From Lignipirellula cremea (GTDB taxonomy: Bacteria > Planctomycetota > Planctomycetia > Pirellulales > Pirellulaceae): a DNA stretch of 64,000 nucleotides. Positions 25,888 to 34,853 of the stretch are shown here, one piece after another. The stretch is from NCBI RefSeq assembly GCF_007751035.1, contig NZ_CP036433.1:1407001-1471000 (forward strand), read 5' to 3'. Within the stretch, counting starts at the first letter, position 1. Every line of letters starts with the position of its first letter. A model generated the notes under the pieces. The model ran no database searches and was not told where the DNA came from. It saw only the letters and a program-made list of their open reading frames with translations. The position numbers and the translations under genes are program-made.

Positions 25888-26199
25888 ATGGATGACGATT
25901 TCCTTCCGGAAGATTATGATTTCGACGTCGACCACGAAGACTACGAAGCGGACGAACCCGACGACGACGAATCTTACGACGAACTGCTTTGCCCCCATTG
26001 TGGAGCCGGCGTGTTCGAGCTGGCCGAGTGCTGTCCGCAATGCGGCGAGTTCTTGCCCGTCATCGCCAAAACAGGGCCGAAGTTGGCCTGGTGGTGGACG
26101 GTCGTCGCCGTGCTGCTGTTACTGGGCATGCTCGCCATTCTCTTCGTACCGTTCTTGAGTACGTTTCTTACGCTTCTCTTCCGTTTGACGCCTGCCTGA
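25888..26199 (+). CDS. Acidic zinc-ribbon membrane protein
   Basis: A 103-residue protein in three parts: a very acidic N-terminus (MDDDFLPEDYDFDVDHEDYE and on to about 35), a zinc ribbon with two C-x2-C pairs (CPHCGAGVFELAECCPQCGEF), and one C-terminal TM segment (about 71-98, VVAVLLLLGMLAILFVPFLS). The ribbon and acidic tail would face the cytoplasm if inserted N-in. ATG 25888 is used instead of the TTG six bases upstream. No function known. Confidence 0.7.
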   Translation: MDDDFLPEDYDFDVDHEDYEADEPDDDESYDELLCPHCGAGVFELAECCPQCGEFLPVIAKTGPKLAWWWTVVAVLLLLGMLAILFVPFLSTFLTLLFRLTPA

Positions 26200-26333
26200 T
26201 CGGGAAAAACCTGGTGTTTTGCCTGGCAGTTCCCGTGCAGGTCGCACCGGCGAATGGCCGGTGGGCCGCGTCAATTTTTCCATCGAACCGCGATCTTACG
26301 GAATAAGAAAAATCACCGCCAGAGGAATTCTTC

Positions 26334-27113
26334 ATGCAGACGATCGAAGGAGATATTTACGATTACCCCCGTTATTACGACCTGATCTTCGGTTCCGACT
26401 GGAAACCCGAATACGATTTTTTGAACGGATGTTTCCAGAAACATCTGTCCGGCAAGGCCGTCCGCGTGTTTGAGCCCGCCTGCGGCACCGGCCGGCTGCT
26501 CTATCGATTGGGCAAGCAGGGACTGCTCACCTCGGGCCTGGACCTGAACCCCAAGGCGGTCGATTACTGCAATCGCCGCCTGAAACGGCATGGGCTGCCC
26601 GCTTCGGCCGTGGTTGGCGACATGACCGATTTTCGCCTGCCGCGCAAGGTCGACGCGGCCTTCAATATGATCAACAGTTTCCGCCATCTCAGCAGCGAGA
26701 AGCTGGCTCTGGCGCACCTCCGCTGTATGGGGGAAGCGTTGCGAAAGGGCGGCATTTACCTGCTCGGCCTGCACCTGACGCCGACCAAAGGCTACGCCTG
26801 CGAGGAAGAATCCTGGTCGGCCAGCCGCGGCCATCTGACCGTGAACACCCACATGTGGCTGCTGGAACGGAACCTCCGCCGGCGCGAAGAACTGTACGGC
26901 ATGCGGTTTGACATTTACACGCCGACCGAATCGTTTCGCCTGGAAGACCGACTGCTATTCCGCACCTACAAGGCGGACCAGATTCACAAGCTGATCGCCG
27001 ACGCCGGTGTGTTCGACCTGGTCGAAACGTACGACTTTGCCTACGATATCGATGCCGCCATTGATATCGACCGGGAAACAGAAGACATCGTCCTGGTGCT
27101 GAAAAAGAAGTAA
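26334..27113 (+). CDS. Class I SAM-dependent methyltransferase
   Basis: A 259-residue methyltransferase. 'YDYPRYYDLIFGSDWKPEYDF' is followed by the SAM-binding motif FEPACGTGRLLYRL (motif I), 'GLDLNPKAVDYCNRRL' (acidic end of strand 2), 'GDMTDFRLPRKVDAAFNMINSFRHL' (motif III/IV) and 'ALRKGGIYLLGLHL'. The C-terminal half is a beta domain ending ETEDIVLVLKKK. The substrate could be a small molecule or protein. Stand-alone in orientation with larB downstream (127-bp gap). Confidence 0.85.
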   Translation: MQTIEGDIYDYPRYYDLIFGSDWKPEYDFLNGCFQKHLSGKAVRVFEPACGTGRLLYRLGKQGLLTSGLDLNPKAVDYCNRRLKRHGLPASAVVGDMTDFRLPRKVDAAFNMINSFRHLSSEKLALAHLRCMGEALRKGGIYLLGLHLTPTKGYACEEESWSASRGHLTVNTHMWLLERNLRRREELYGMRFDIYTPTESFRLEDRLLFRTYKADQIHKLIADAGVFDLVETYDFAYDIDAAIDIDRETEDIVLVLKKK

Positions 27114-27240
27114 ACGCAGGAACTTGATGCTGGACGTTCGTCTGGGGGAGGCTTCCGTCCCGCGTTATTCGGCGGCCGGTTGTCGCCCGACGCTGGCTTT
27201 CTTACGATGACCTTTTTCCCCTGGCAGGGAGTCGAAGCGG

Positions 27241-27999
27241 GTGCGTGATTTACTGGAACAACTGGCCGACGACTTGCTGGCTGGCAAATTAACCCGGGAC
27301 CAGTTCCTGCAGCAGGCGAGCGAAGCCGGCGTGGCCCGCCTGCCCGAGGCGATGCTGGACCTGGATCGGGCCCAGCGCTGCGGTTACCCCGAGGTGATCT
27401 TCGGCGAAGGGAAAACGGCCGCGGGAGTGATCAGCATCTGCCAGGCGCTGTGCGAAAAACAGCAAGCCGTGCTGGCCACCCGGGTGGATGCCGAAAAGGC
27501 GGCCGCCCTGATGACGGCGTTCCCCGCCGGAAACTATAACGCCGTCGCCCGCACCTTCCGCCTGGCGACCGGTCCCGCCGTCGAGCGTCGCGGTTTTGTC
27601 GCCGTGGTGACGGCCGGTTCAGGCGATATCCCGGTGGCGGAAGAGGCCCGGGAAACGCTCGACTGGATGGGAGTCGAAACGGCCGTAGTGACCGATGTCG
27701 GCGTGGCCGGCCCGCATCGCCTGCCGATGCACCTGGAAACGCTGCGGCGGTCCGACGCCATCGTGGTGGCGGCCGGCATGGAGGGCGCATTGCCGAGCGT
27801 AGTGGGCGGCTTTGTATCCTGCCCCGTGTTCGCCGTCCCGACCAGCGTCGGTTACGGCGCCAGTTTCGGCGGACTGGCGGCCCTGCTGGGGATGCTCAAC
27901 AGTTGCGCCGCCAACGTCGCGGTGGTCAACATCGACGCCGGCTTCAAAGCCGGTTACCTCGCCGGCATGGTCGCCCAGCGCGCCGCCCCGCCGGCCTGA
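27241..27999 (+). CDS. larB: Nickel pincer cofactor biosynthesis protein LarB
   Basis: A 252-residue protein matching LarB, which carboxylates and hydrolyses nicotinic acid adenine dinucleotide in the first step of the nickel-pincer nucleotide pathway (cofactor of lactate racemase-type enzymes). The N-terminal helical part precedes a PurE-like domain: VAVVTAGSGDIPVAEEA, 'GVAGPHRL', 'VVAAGMEGALPSVVGG', 'VPTSVGYGASFGGLAALLGMLNSCA' with the likely catalytic Cys222, and 'VNIDAGFKAGY'. GTG start. larC and larE are not in the window. Confidence 0.93.
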   Translation: MRDLLEQLADDLLAGKLTRDQFLQQASEAGVARLPEAMLDLDRAQRCGYPEVIFGEGKTAAGVISICQALCEKQQAVLATRVDAEKAAALMTAFPAGNYNAVARTFRLATGPAVERRGFVAVVTAGSGDIPVAEEARETLDWMGVETAVVTDVGVAGPHRLPMHLETLRRSDAIVVAAGMEGALPSVVGGFVSCPVFAVPTSVGYGASFGGLAALLGMLNSCAANVAVVNIDAGFKAGYLAGMVAQRAAPPA

Positions 28000-28014
28000 T
28001 CGGCGTGAGAAACA

Positions 28015-28240
28015 CGACTGCCGGATTCTGGTTCGTCGTTTGCAGGAAGTACAAACGCTGGACAGTCGCCTTTCACTCCGTGAAAGGACGCGTACTTTTG
28101 CGGAGCAAAAGACGACTTTCAGCGCCGGCTGGTTTGCAAAATAACCCAAACCCGAATCGACAATAACTACCTTCGCGTTCCCCGTGCAAGATCGCCTTCT
28201 TTTGCCGAGCGAAAGACGACTGACCGTCGACTGCCGTCCG
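28015..28240 (-). repeat. Paired-hairpin repeat, copy 4 (longest, reverse orientation)
   Basis: On the minus strand this copy has two hairpin-pair modules. The intact one is hairpin 1 at 28095-28111 and hairpin 2 at 28070-28086 (both 7-bp stems). A degenerate pair lies at about 28170-28215 (CTTTTGC CGA GCGAAAG on the plus strand, with a G-T pair). The two are joined by a shared linker (GGTAGTTATTGTCGATTCGG). It fills the gap between larB and the convergent PPC-domain gene. Confidence 0.8.
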
Positions 28241-28262
28241 TAAGTAAAGTCATCGCACCTGC

Positions 28263-30584
28263 CTACTTCGGTTTCGTCCCGGCGACGACTTTGATCTTCA
28301 CGTCGATCGAATTGCTGAACTGGGCTTCCGGGGATTTCGGTTCGCCGGCGATCGCCTGCAGGGAAATGTTGGCCAGGTCCTGGGCCTTCGCGCCAAAGGG
28401 GAAGCGGACCGGCAGGGTAAACTCGCTCGCGTCGGCCGGCACTTCGACGCTGGGCGCCGGGTACTCTTTGATCAGTCCCTTTAGAGCCACCGTGACCGGT
28501 CCTTCAAAGCCGGCGTCGCGCGTGATCTGCCCGGTCAGCTCGCCCGTTTCTCCTTCGCCCGCCAGCGCGTTGAGCGTATTCTTTGAGGTCAGCTTGAGCG
28601 TCAGGGCCCGTTCGAACGAGAACGTTTGGGGGGACGAATACGCCGTCTGCAGCACGGTTTTTTTGTCGGTCGACAGCAGTTCGGCGACCAACGCCACTGC
28701 GTAGGCTTGCGGCGTAGCGTTCGCGGGCCCTGCGATCTGAACGACCGCCTCGGCGTCGGTCGGGGCTTTCTCGGACTGCAGGCGAATCGTCTGGTCCAGG
28801 TCGTCCACCTGCGTATCGACGTTGTTCACTTTTTCCGTTTTCTGCGGGGCTTCCAGACTGCTGATCAGCCGCAATCGCACCTCTCCATCGGCCGGACGAA
28901 CGAGCGCGATCTGCACCGGCAGGACGCCGCCCAGACGCAGCTTCTCCGGCGGATCGACCCAGGCGATCGACAGCGCGGGCCCTGCGGTCCGTACGGCAAA
29001 GCCCAGCTCTCCGGCCATCACGGCCAGGGCCGGATCACTCGCCAGCGGGCCGACGGCGATGCGCGTCAGCTGGGGGTCGGCCGGGTTCTGTCCCTGCACC
29101 CGGACCAGTGAGGCCAGGGCTTCGCTTGAGGCCGTTACCTGCAGCAGCCCGTATTTCATGCCGGCCGCAATCTGGCCGCTCGCCGTGATCCCGGGCAGGG
29201 CGTTCCCCTGCAGGTCGGTCAGCGCCAAGTCGATCGGGCCGTTGTAGCCCCGACGATTGGCCGCCACCCGCAGCACCTGGACGCCAGTGGCGGGAGGCGT
29301 GATCTGATCGGTTTCCAGGGAGAGATCAAATTCGGGACGGGACAGGTCTTCCACCTGCAGCCGATAGACGTAATCCTCTCCGCCGCGACGCAGCAGATCC
29401 TGCACCGCCAGCACCACCTTGTCGACGTTCTTCGGCGCCGTGAAGTCCAGTTGCGGGTCGGACTCTGTTTCGCTGTCGTCGTTCCGGGCCAGCTGGTTCC
29501 CTTTCTCGCCACGGACCATTAACACGCCGTCGATCGGCGAACCGATCCGGTCGGCGAACAGCGTGATGCGCAGCTTCTGCCCTGCCGTCACGGGGATTTC
29601 GTACTCGTCCGTTTCCGAGATCGCCGCCAGGCGACCGCTGACCGCGACCGGGGCGGCCGGCAACACTTGCCGGGAAGCGCCGGCCGGCTGCTCGGTCAGT
29701 TCAGGATGATCGCTCACGCCCACCCGGGGCGTGGGGGCGATCAGCGGCCAGGGCGTCGCCGCCAGACGCTGCGACGCCTGATCGTTCGCGGGGGCCGTCA
29801 GGGAAAACTGCGAGCCGGCCGGCAGGTTGCTGATGCCGGATGTCAGCTGCGTCGCTTCGCCGCGCTGCACGCTGGCAGGCAGCCAGACGTCGGCCGTCTG
29901 CAGTTCGCCGATCGCCAGACGAAAGTACCCCGGCGCCGGACCGCGATAGAAGCGATCCCGCAGCTCCACCCGATACTCGCCGTCGGCCGGCAGCACGACC
30001 GAGCAGCGGGCGTCGCCGTGCAAGCGTTGCAGCGGCGGGCTCCAGGCCAGCTCGTGGTTCTGCGTATCAAACAGTCGCACCACTGGTTGCACTTTCGATC
30101 CCAGCCGCTGACCCGCCAGATCCACGACCAGCGACATCCCTTTTTTCCCCTGCAGCCGCGTCTCCAGAATCTGCGAGCCGGTCAGCTGGCCGTGCAATGC
30201 GACCGGCATCTGGTCGACTTTTTCGGACCATTCCTGTTGCGGCAGATGATCGACCGCGAGCAACACCGGGGCGGAGACTCCATCGGGCGAGGCGATCCGC
30301 ACGCTGTATACGCCCGGGACAACCTGCGGCGCCAGCTCGACCTCCAGCTCCAGCTGATTCGCTTTGGCCGCACCCACGACCGCCTGCCGGGCAATGGCGA
30401 ACGGGGCCAGCAGCACCGCATCAGGACCTAGACCCTGGCCACGGATGCCAAGCTTTGTCACAGCCCCCGTCTGCAGGCCGCGCGGCGTCAGGCTGCTTAC
30501 CTGCACCTCCGCCATGGCAGGCAACGCCAGACATGTGGCGGCGTAGAGAACGGTCGCGGCGACGCACAATCGAATCAGGGTCAT
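28263..30584 (-). CDS. Secreted PPC-domain protein, function unknown
   Basis: A 773-residue exported protein: signal peptide (MTLIRLCVAATVLYAATCLA), an IPT/TIG-like first domain (SLTPRGLQTGAVTKLGIRGQGL), a beta region at 100-230, and a pre-peptidase C-terminal-like (PPC) domain at about 320-440 (GRLAAISETDEYEIPVTAGQ ... SPIDGVLMVRGEKGNQLARNDD). Further beta-sandwich regions continue to the C-terminus (LTLKLTSKNTLNALAGEGET). Planctomycetes encode many such proteins, often beside cytochrome or sulfatase genes. No catalytic residues seen. The start is set by the signal peptide. Confidence 0.75.
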   Translation of the reverse strand: MTLIRLCVAATVLYAATCLALPAMAEVQVSSLTPRGLQTGAVTKLGIRGQGLGPDAVLLAPFAIARQAVVGAAKANQLELEVELAPQVVPGVYSVRIASPDGVSAPVLLAVDHLPQQEWSEKVDQMPVALHGQLTGSQILETRLQGKKGMSLVVDLAGQRLGSKVQPVVRLFDTQNHELAWSPPLQRLHGDARCSVVLPADGEYRVELRDRFYRGPAPGYFRLAIGELQTADVWLPASVQRGEATQLTSGISNLPAGSQFSLTAPANDQASQRLAATPWPLIAPTPRVGVSDHPELTEQPAGASRQVLPAAPVAVSGRLAAISETDEYEIPVTAGQKLRITLFADRIGSPIDGVLMVRGEKGNQLARNDDSETESDPQLDFTAPKNVDKVVLAVQDLLRRGGEDYVYRLQVEDLSRPEFDLSLETDQITPPATGVQVLRVAANRRGYNGPIDLALTDLQGNALPGITASGQIAAGMKYGLLQVTASSEALASLVRVQGQNPADPQLTRIAVGPLASDPALAVMAGELGFAVRTAGPALSIAWVDPPEKLRLGGVLPVQIALVRPADGEVRLRLISSLEAPQKTEKVNNVDTQVDDLDQTIRLQSEKAPTDAEAVVQIAGPANATPQAYAVALVAELLSTDKKTVLQTAYSSPQTFSFERALTLKLTSKNTLNALAGEGETGELTGQITRDAGFEGPVTVALKGLIKEYPAPSVEVPADASEFTLPVRFPFGAKAQDLANISLQAIAGEPKSPEAQFSNSIDVKIKVVAGTKPK

Positions 30585-30747
30585 CGGGTACAACCTGCAC
30601 AACAAGGAAGGAGGGTCAAATCCGCAGGACGACAGCAGGCGAACGTTCCGGGAGGAATCCGTCTGGCCAGAACTCCCTACCATAATCGCCCCGAACCGCC
30701 CATGCAAAGCAGCAGCAAAAAAGGGTCGACCGTCGCCGTTCCCCCGA

Positions 30748-30863
30748 TGAGCCGTACGCGCTAGCGCCGGGCCTCATAAGCCGTACGCGCTAGCGTCGGG
30801 CCGCTCCTGTCTCCCGCCCTGACCCCAAAGAGAGACAGGCCCGCGGCTAGCGCCGGCGGCTCA
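30748..30863. repeat. Three REP palindromes downstream of the RAYT gene
   Basis: REPs at 30748-30775 and 30777-30802 (TGAGCCGTACGCGCTAGCG type, same orientation) and an inverted one at 30839-30863 (CGCGGCTAGCGCCGGCGG). Each centres on GCTAGC. The last one contains the stop codon of the transposase gene. Confidence 0.8.
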
Positions 30864-31325
30864 TTGGGAATCCTGAGCTTCGACCACATACTGCACCGCG
30901 AGTTCGATATCTTTGTCGCTATCAAGAATCGAACAGTCGCCGCCTCGCGTCCAGGTTCTTGCTCTGAAAAGTGGCGTTTCCTGTTGACGCAGTCGGCGCG
31001 TGCAGTTTGCTTTCAACTGCTCACAAACCTTTTGTGGATTTTCCATGGAAGCCACTACGACGTGAACATGATTTGTTCGGGCATTCACAGCATACAACTG
31101 CCAGTTGCGAAAAAGACAATGCTCCCGGCAAGCGTTCTCAACGGTTTCTCGGTCGTGGGGTTCCAGCAAGACGGTCTCTCCTGTCATTTGCTCCCGGCAC
31201 CAGCGCTCGAGCAGCGGGCGGGGAAGTTGCTCGCCCCGAGAGCGATCACGCCAACCGCGTGCATCGCCCGGCATCCATGTTCCATAGGTGGTCCAAGTGA
31301 TGAAGACCGCGATCGTATCGGTCAT
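30861..31325 (-). CDS. REP-associated tyrosine transposase (RAYT, IS200-like Y1 family)
   Basis: A 154-residue Y1 transposase. Opening strand IAVFITWTTYGTWMPGDARGW, then the HUH metal-binding motif in NHVHVVVAS, and a C-terminal helix with the candidate catalytic tyrosine (KDIELAVQYVVEAQ). RAYTs act on REP hairpins and are usually single-copy and domesticated. Here three REPs lie on each side, the arrangement called a REPtron. ATG 31325 follows GCGAGG; a GTG at 31331 is the alternative. The stop codon sits inside a REP. Confidence 0.85.
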   Translation of the reverse strand: MTDTIAVFITWTTYGTWMPGDARGWRDRSRGEQLPRPLLERWCREQMTGETVLLEPHDRETVENACREHCLFRNWQLYAVNARTNHVHVVVASMENPQKVCEQLKANCTRRLRQQETPLFRARTWTRGGDCSILDSDKDIELAVQYVVEAQDSQ

Positions 31326-31338
31326 GGCCACACCTCGC

Positions 31339-31460
31339 TGAGCCGTACGCCTGGCGTCGGGCTAATTGGTTGGTGATAATCTTAGACCGTTGATGAAGGG
31401 ACCGGCCCGCGGCTAGCGCCGGCGGCTCAACTTGTGAGCCGTACGCGCTAGCGTCGGGCT
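31339..31460. repeat. Three REP palindromes upstream of the RAYT gene
   Basis: REPs at 31339-31364 (CCGTACGCCTGGCGTCGGG, a variant centre), 31405-31429 (inverted orientation) and 31435-31460 (CCGTACGCGCTAGCGTCGGG). The second and third are a close inverted pair, like a BIME. The same GCTAGC-centred palindrome occurs in the MITE-like element near 10.2 kb. Confidence 0.8.
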
Positions 31461-31529
31461 GGTCTTCAATCAATCTACGTTGTTCTTTTCGTGGGACCGG
31501 CGCGGCGCAATTTAAGAAACAAATGCGGG

Positions 31530-33413
31530 CTACGGCACCTCTTCCCCTAGCGTCTGCAGTTCGACCATGCGGCGGTAGTGGCCGCTGATTTGCATCAGCT
31601 CGTCGTGGTTGCCCATCTCAGTGATGCGGCCGTCTTCCAGCACGATGATCCGATCGGCCAGGGTGATCGTGCTCATTCGATGGGCGATGACGAAGCAGGT
31701 GCGGCCTTGCATCAGCGTCTGCAGGCTTTCGTGGATCGCCAGTTCGCTTTCGCTGTCCAGGTTGCTGGTCGCTTCGTCGAGAATCAGGATCCGCGGGTCG
31801 GCCAGGATCGCCCTGGCGATCGCCAGACGCTGCCGCTGCCCGCCGCTGAGCTTGACGCCGCGTTCGCCGATGATCGTGTCGTAACCGTTCTCCAGCTGCA
31901 GGATAAAGTCGTGGGCGTTGGCCGACTGGGCCGCCTCTTCAATCTGTTCCTGGGTCGCGCTGCGGACCGCATAGGCGATGTTCTCGCGGATCGAACCGTC
32001 GAACAAAAACACGTCCTGTTCCACCACGCCCAGCAGTCGGCGGTAACTGCCGACGGTCAGGTCGCGCAGGTCGCGGCCATCCAGCTGCACGGAACCGGTC
32101 GTCGGATCGTAGAACCGGGCGATCAGATTGCAAAGGGTCGTTTTCCCCGCGCCGCTGCGGCCGACCAGGGCGATCGTTTCGCCGGGGGCGGCTTCAAAGT
32201 CGATCCCGCTGAGAATCGAACGCTGGCTGTTGGGATAGGTGAAACCGACATTCTCCAGGCGAATCCGGCCGGCCGTCTGGGCCGGGTCGATCTCTACCGC
32301 ATCGGGCCGCGGCTGCATTTCGGCCGGTTCGTCGAGCACATCCAGCACCCGGTCGAGTCCGGCCAGGTTGTTCTGGAAAGAGGTCGCACTGGAAGCCAGC
32401 ACGGCCAACGGCTCCAGCAGCATGGCCAGATAGAACAGGAACATCATCAGGTCGCCCAGCGTCATTTGCCCCTGCAGAATCTGATAGCCGCCGTAAACCA
32501 GCATTGCTGTCGAGGCCAGCGGAATCAGCACCGACCAGACGACATCGACCAGCCGGGCCCACCACCAGACGAACAGCTGCTGGCGAATCAGCAGATTGTT
32601 GGAGCCCACATAGCGGCCCGCCTCGGCCGGTTCCTGGGCAAATCCGCGCACAATCCGCATGCCGCCGAAGGTTTCCACGGTATGGCTATCGATCCGCTGC
32701 CGCTGGGAGCGGACATCGCGGTACATAGGCCGAATGCGGTTGATCCAGGTGCGATGCGTCAGCCAGACCAGCGGGGCCAGCAGCACGCCGCCGAGCATCA
32801 TTCGCCAGTCGATCATGACCAGCACCAGCAGGCTGCCCAGCAGTTGCACGACCGCCTGCCAGGGATTGTAGATCAGGTTGAACACCAACTCGCTCGCGCC
32901 GCCGGCGTCTTCCCGGAGCAGACTCGCGGCGCCGCCCGACTTTAATTCATACACCCGATGCAAAGGTAGCTGCACCGCGTGCTCGAACGTTTTCTTTCGG
33001 AGCGAAGCCTGCAGCCGGTTCACGGCCAGCGTCGCCTGCCAGCGGCCCCACAGCTTGATCGCGACGGACAGGAACGAGACGCCGATCACCGCGGCGCCCA
33101 GGGTCAGAATCTGCTGGAACGGGTTTGACGGCCAGTAGACCAGATATTCGGGCGGCGGCGCATCGCCCAGCACCACATCGATCACCAGCTTCGTCGCCAA
33201 AGGGGGCAGCAAGCCCAGGACCGTGGCGATCGTCAGCGTGGCCAGTGCGAACACGACCGCCCCCCGCTGGCCTTCCAGGAGTTTCCAGAAAGCGGCAACG
33301 AGCGCGCCGGCAGAGCGAGTTTCGGGTTTGGACCGTTTTGTTTCCTGGGAATCCTCCCGATTGCCCAGATCCTGGCGATACTTCTCAAATTTCTGTCGGC
33401 TGGTTTTCGGCAT
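31530..33413 (-). CDS. ABC exporter half-transporter (MsbA/lipid-A-exporter type)
   Basis: A 627-residue fused permease and ATPase. Six membrane helices span about 50-350 (for example AVVFALATLTIATVLGLLPP and VVQLLGSLLVLVMIDW). The nucleotide-binding domain follows: Walker A GRSGAGKTT, Q-loop VVEQDVFLFDG, signature LSGGQRQRLAIARA, Walker B ILILDEATSNLDS and the switch histidine IAHRMST. It likely works as a homodimer exporting a lipid or hydrophobic compound. The first 40 residues are a charged cytoplasmic extension. Confidence 0.93.
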   Translation of the reverse strand: MPKTSRQKFEKYRQDLGNREDSQETKRSKPETRSAGALVAAFWKLLEGQRGAVVFALATLTIATVLGLLPPLATKLVIDVVLGDAPPPEYLVYWPSNPFQQILTLGAAVIGVSFLSVAIKLWGRWQATLAVNRLQASLRKKTFEHAVQLPLHRVYELKSGGAASLLREDAGGASELVFNLIYNPWQAVVQLLGSLLVLVMIDWRMMLGGVLLAPLVWLTHRTWINRIRPMYRDVRSQRQRIDSHTVETFGGMRIVRGFAQEPAEAGRYVGSNNLLIRQQLFVWWWARLVDVVWSVLIPLASTAMLVYGGYQILQGQMTLGDLMMFLFYLAMLLEPLAVLASSATSFQNNLAGLDRVLDVLDEPAEMQPRPDAVEIDPAQTAGRIRLENVGFTYPNSQRSILSGIDFEAAPGETIALVGRSGAGKTTLCNLIARFYDPTTGSVQLDGRDLRDLTVGSYRRLLGVVEQDVFLFDGSIRENIAYAVRSATQEQIEEAAQSANAHDFILQLENGYDTIIGERGVKLSGGQRQRLAIARAILADPRILILDEATSNLDSESELAIHESLQTLMQGRTCFVIAHRMSTITLADRIIVLEDGRITEMGNHDELMQISGHYRRMVELQTLGEEVP

Positions 33414-33734
33414 TACATTCTCATCGCGGAGATACAGCCGAAAACGCCCGGCCGAGTGCGTTGGATTATACGCAGCCGGTCAACCGCCTTGCAGGGCCGC
33501 CCGCACCAGGGTAGGCGGAATCGGACCGCAATCTCCCGCCGGTCGGAACGCTTGTCTACGGAGGAATGGGCCGCCAGGAAGCGGCGTACCGATCCGTCCG
33601 GGCTGCTCCCCGGCAGCTCGGAAATGTCAACCTGGTCAGAGTTTACCGCCTGGGGGCCGGGACGCACTACTTGCCCCTCCCGGCTTCCGGGCTTAAAATC
33701 GCTAGCCGAATGAGTGAGCCGAAAAACCTCGCAA
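33414..33734. other. Divergent intergenic region
   Basis: About 320 bp between the ABC exporter and the nucleoside hydrolase, read in opposite directions. No repeat, hairpin or consensus promoter stands out. Confidence 0.3.
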
Positions 33735-34682
33735 ATGGATGCTGCGATGCCGCGTAAAGTTATTATTGACTGCGATCCTGGCATCGACGACGCCTTGGCG
33801 CTCTGTCTGGCCCTGTTTGATCCTCGCCTGGAAGTGACGGCAATCACGGCGGTGGCCGGCAATGTTTCGGCCGAACAATCCAGCCGGAACGTGCAGAAAA
33901 TCATCGATCAGCTTGACCCGCCCCGCTTGCCGCGGATCGGTACGGCCCAGCCCTGCGAAGCGGCCCCCCCGGTGGACCGGCGACACCTTTTTGGCGGCGA
34001 TGGGCTGGGCAACTGCAACATGCCCGTTTCGGAACTGCATCACCAGCACGTTTCCGACAAGCTGATCTTCGACGAAATCCGCTCCGCCCCGGAACGCGTC
34101 ACCATTATTGCGCTCGGCCCGCTGACCAACATCGCCCGGGCGTTCCAGCGCGACCCCAGCCTGATCTCCATGGTGGATCGGATCATTATTTCCGGCGGAT
34201 CGGTCGCCAAAGGCGGGAACGCCACGGCGGCGGCCGAGTTCAACATGTTCTACGATCCGGAAAGCGCGGCAGCCGTGTTCCGCTCGGCGACGACCAAGAC
34301 GCTGGTGCCGCTGGATGTGACAAACCGCGTCAAGATCGGCATGAACCTGCTGAACGAACTGCCCGACGAAGAAACGCAGGTCGGCGGCTTTTTACACCGG
34401 ATGCTGCCGTTCGCCTTCCGCTCGTACCATCAGATCCTGGGGCAGGAGAGCATTCTGCTGCACGACTGCGTCGCCCTGCTGGCGGCGGTGCAGCCGGAGC
34501 TGTTTGAAACGATTGAGATGGCCGGCGATGTAGAAACGATGGGCAACCTGACGACCGGGGCCACCGTGTTCGATCGCCGCACCCAGGCGGAATGGCGAAC
34601 CAACATGGAAGTCGCCGTCGATGTCGACGTGGCCGGCGCCGCCGACTGCATCGTCCGCGGCCTCAAAAACGCCGGCAGTTAA
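33735..34682 (+). CDS. Inosine/uridine-preferring nucleoside hydrolase family protein
   Basis: A 315-residue nucleoside hydrolase. It releases bases from ribonucleosides and binds calcium through the family signature D-x-D-P-G-x-D-D, seen here as IIDCDPGIDDALAL. Further matches are 'VAGNVSAEQSSRNVQKIID', 'ALGPLTNIARAF', 'ISGGSVAKGGNATAAAEFNMFYDPESA' and the C-terminal 'LHDCVALLA' with the active-site His-Asp. ATG 33735 is listed; ATG 33747 (MPRKVII) or GTG 33714 are possible starts. Substrate preference is unknown. Confidence 0.9.
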   Translation: MDAAMPRKVIIDCDPGIDDALALCLALFDPRLEVTAITAVAGNVSAEQSSRNVQKIIDQLDPPRLPRIGTAQPCEAAPPVDRRHLFGGDGLGNCNMPVSELHHQHVSDKLIFDEIRSAPERVTIIALGPLTNIARAFQRDPSLISMVDRIIISGGSVAKGGNATAAAEFNMFYDPESAAAVFRSATTKTLVPLDVTNRVKIGMNLLNELPDEETQVGGFLHRMLPFAFRSYHQILGQESILLHDCVALLAAVQPELFETIEMAGDVETMGNLTTGATVFDRRTQAEWRTNMEVAVDVDVAGAADCIVRGLKNAGS

Positions 34683-34737
34683 TCCCGGCTGGCAAGGAAT
34701 CGCTCTGCGGTGTGGTGAACGTTGCTCAGAAGAGGCG

Positions 34738-34822
34738 TTCACCGTAGAGGAAAAGGAGAGGAAGGCAGAGAGTTTTTAAAAAACAGACTTCGCCGCTCAC
34801 TCCTCCTCCCCTGCGCGATGAA
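34738..34822. repeat. Purine/pyrimidine inverted-repeat element, copy 2 (short)
   Basis: Left end TTCACCGTAGAGG followed by a purine run (AAAAGGAGAGGAAGG), AT-rich centre, then CTCCTCCTCCCC and a right end CTGCGCGATGAA. A shortened, decayed member of the TTCACCGCGGAG family. Confidence 0.5.
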
Positions 34823-34853
34823 TCCTCTTTTTCTTTCTTATCTGATCATCGCC

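Noticed and set aside
30748-31460. REP cluster considered as a CRISPR array
   Set aside because: Units occur in both orientations at irregular spacing and flank a RAYT gene; no spacer-repeat regularity and no cas genes.
31578-32945. A 455-codon plus-strand frame opposite the ABC exporter
   Set aside because: His/Gln/Arg-rich low-complexity translation fully antisense to an unambiguous ABC transporter.
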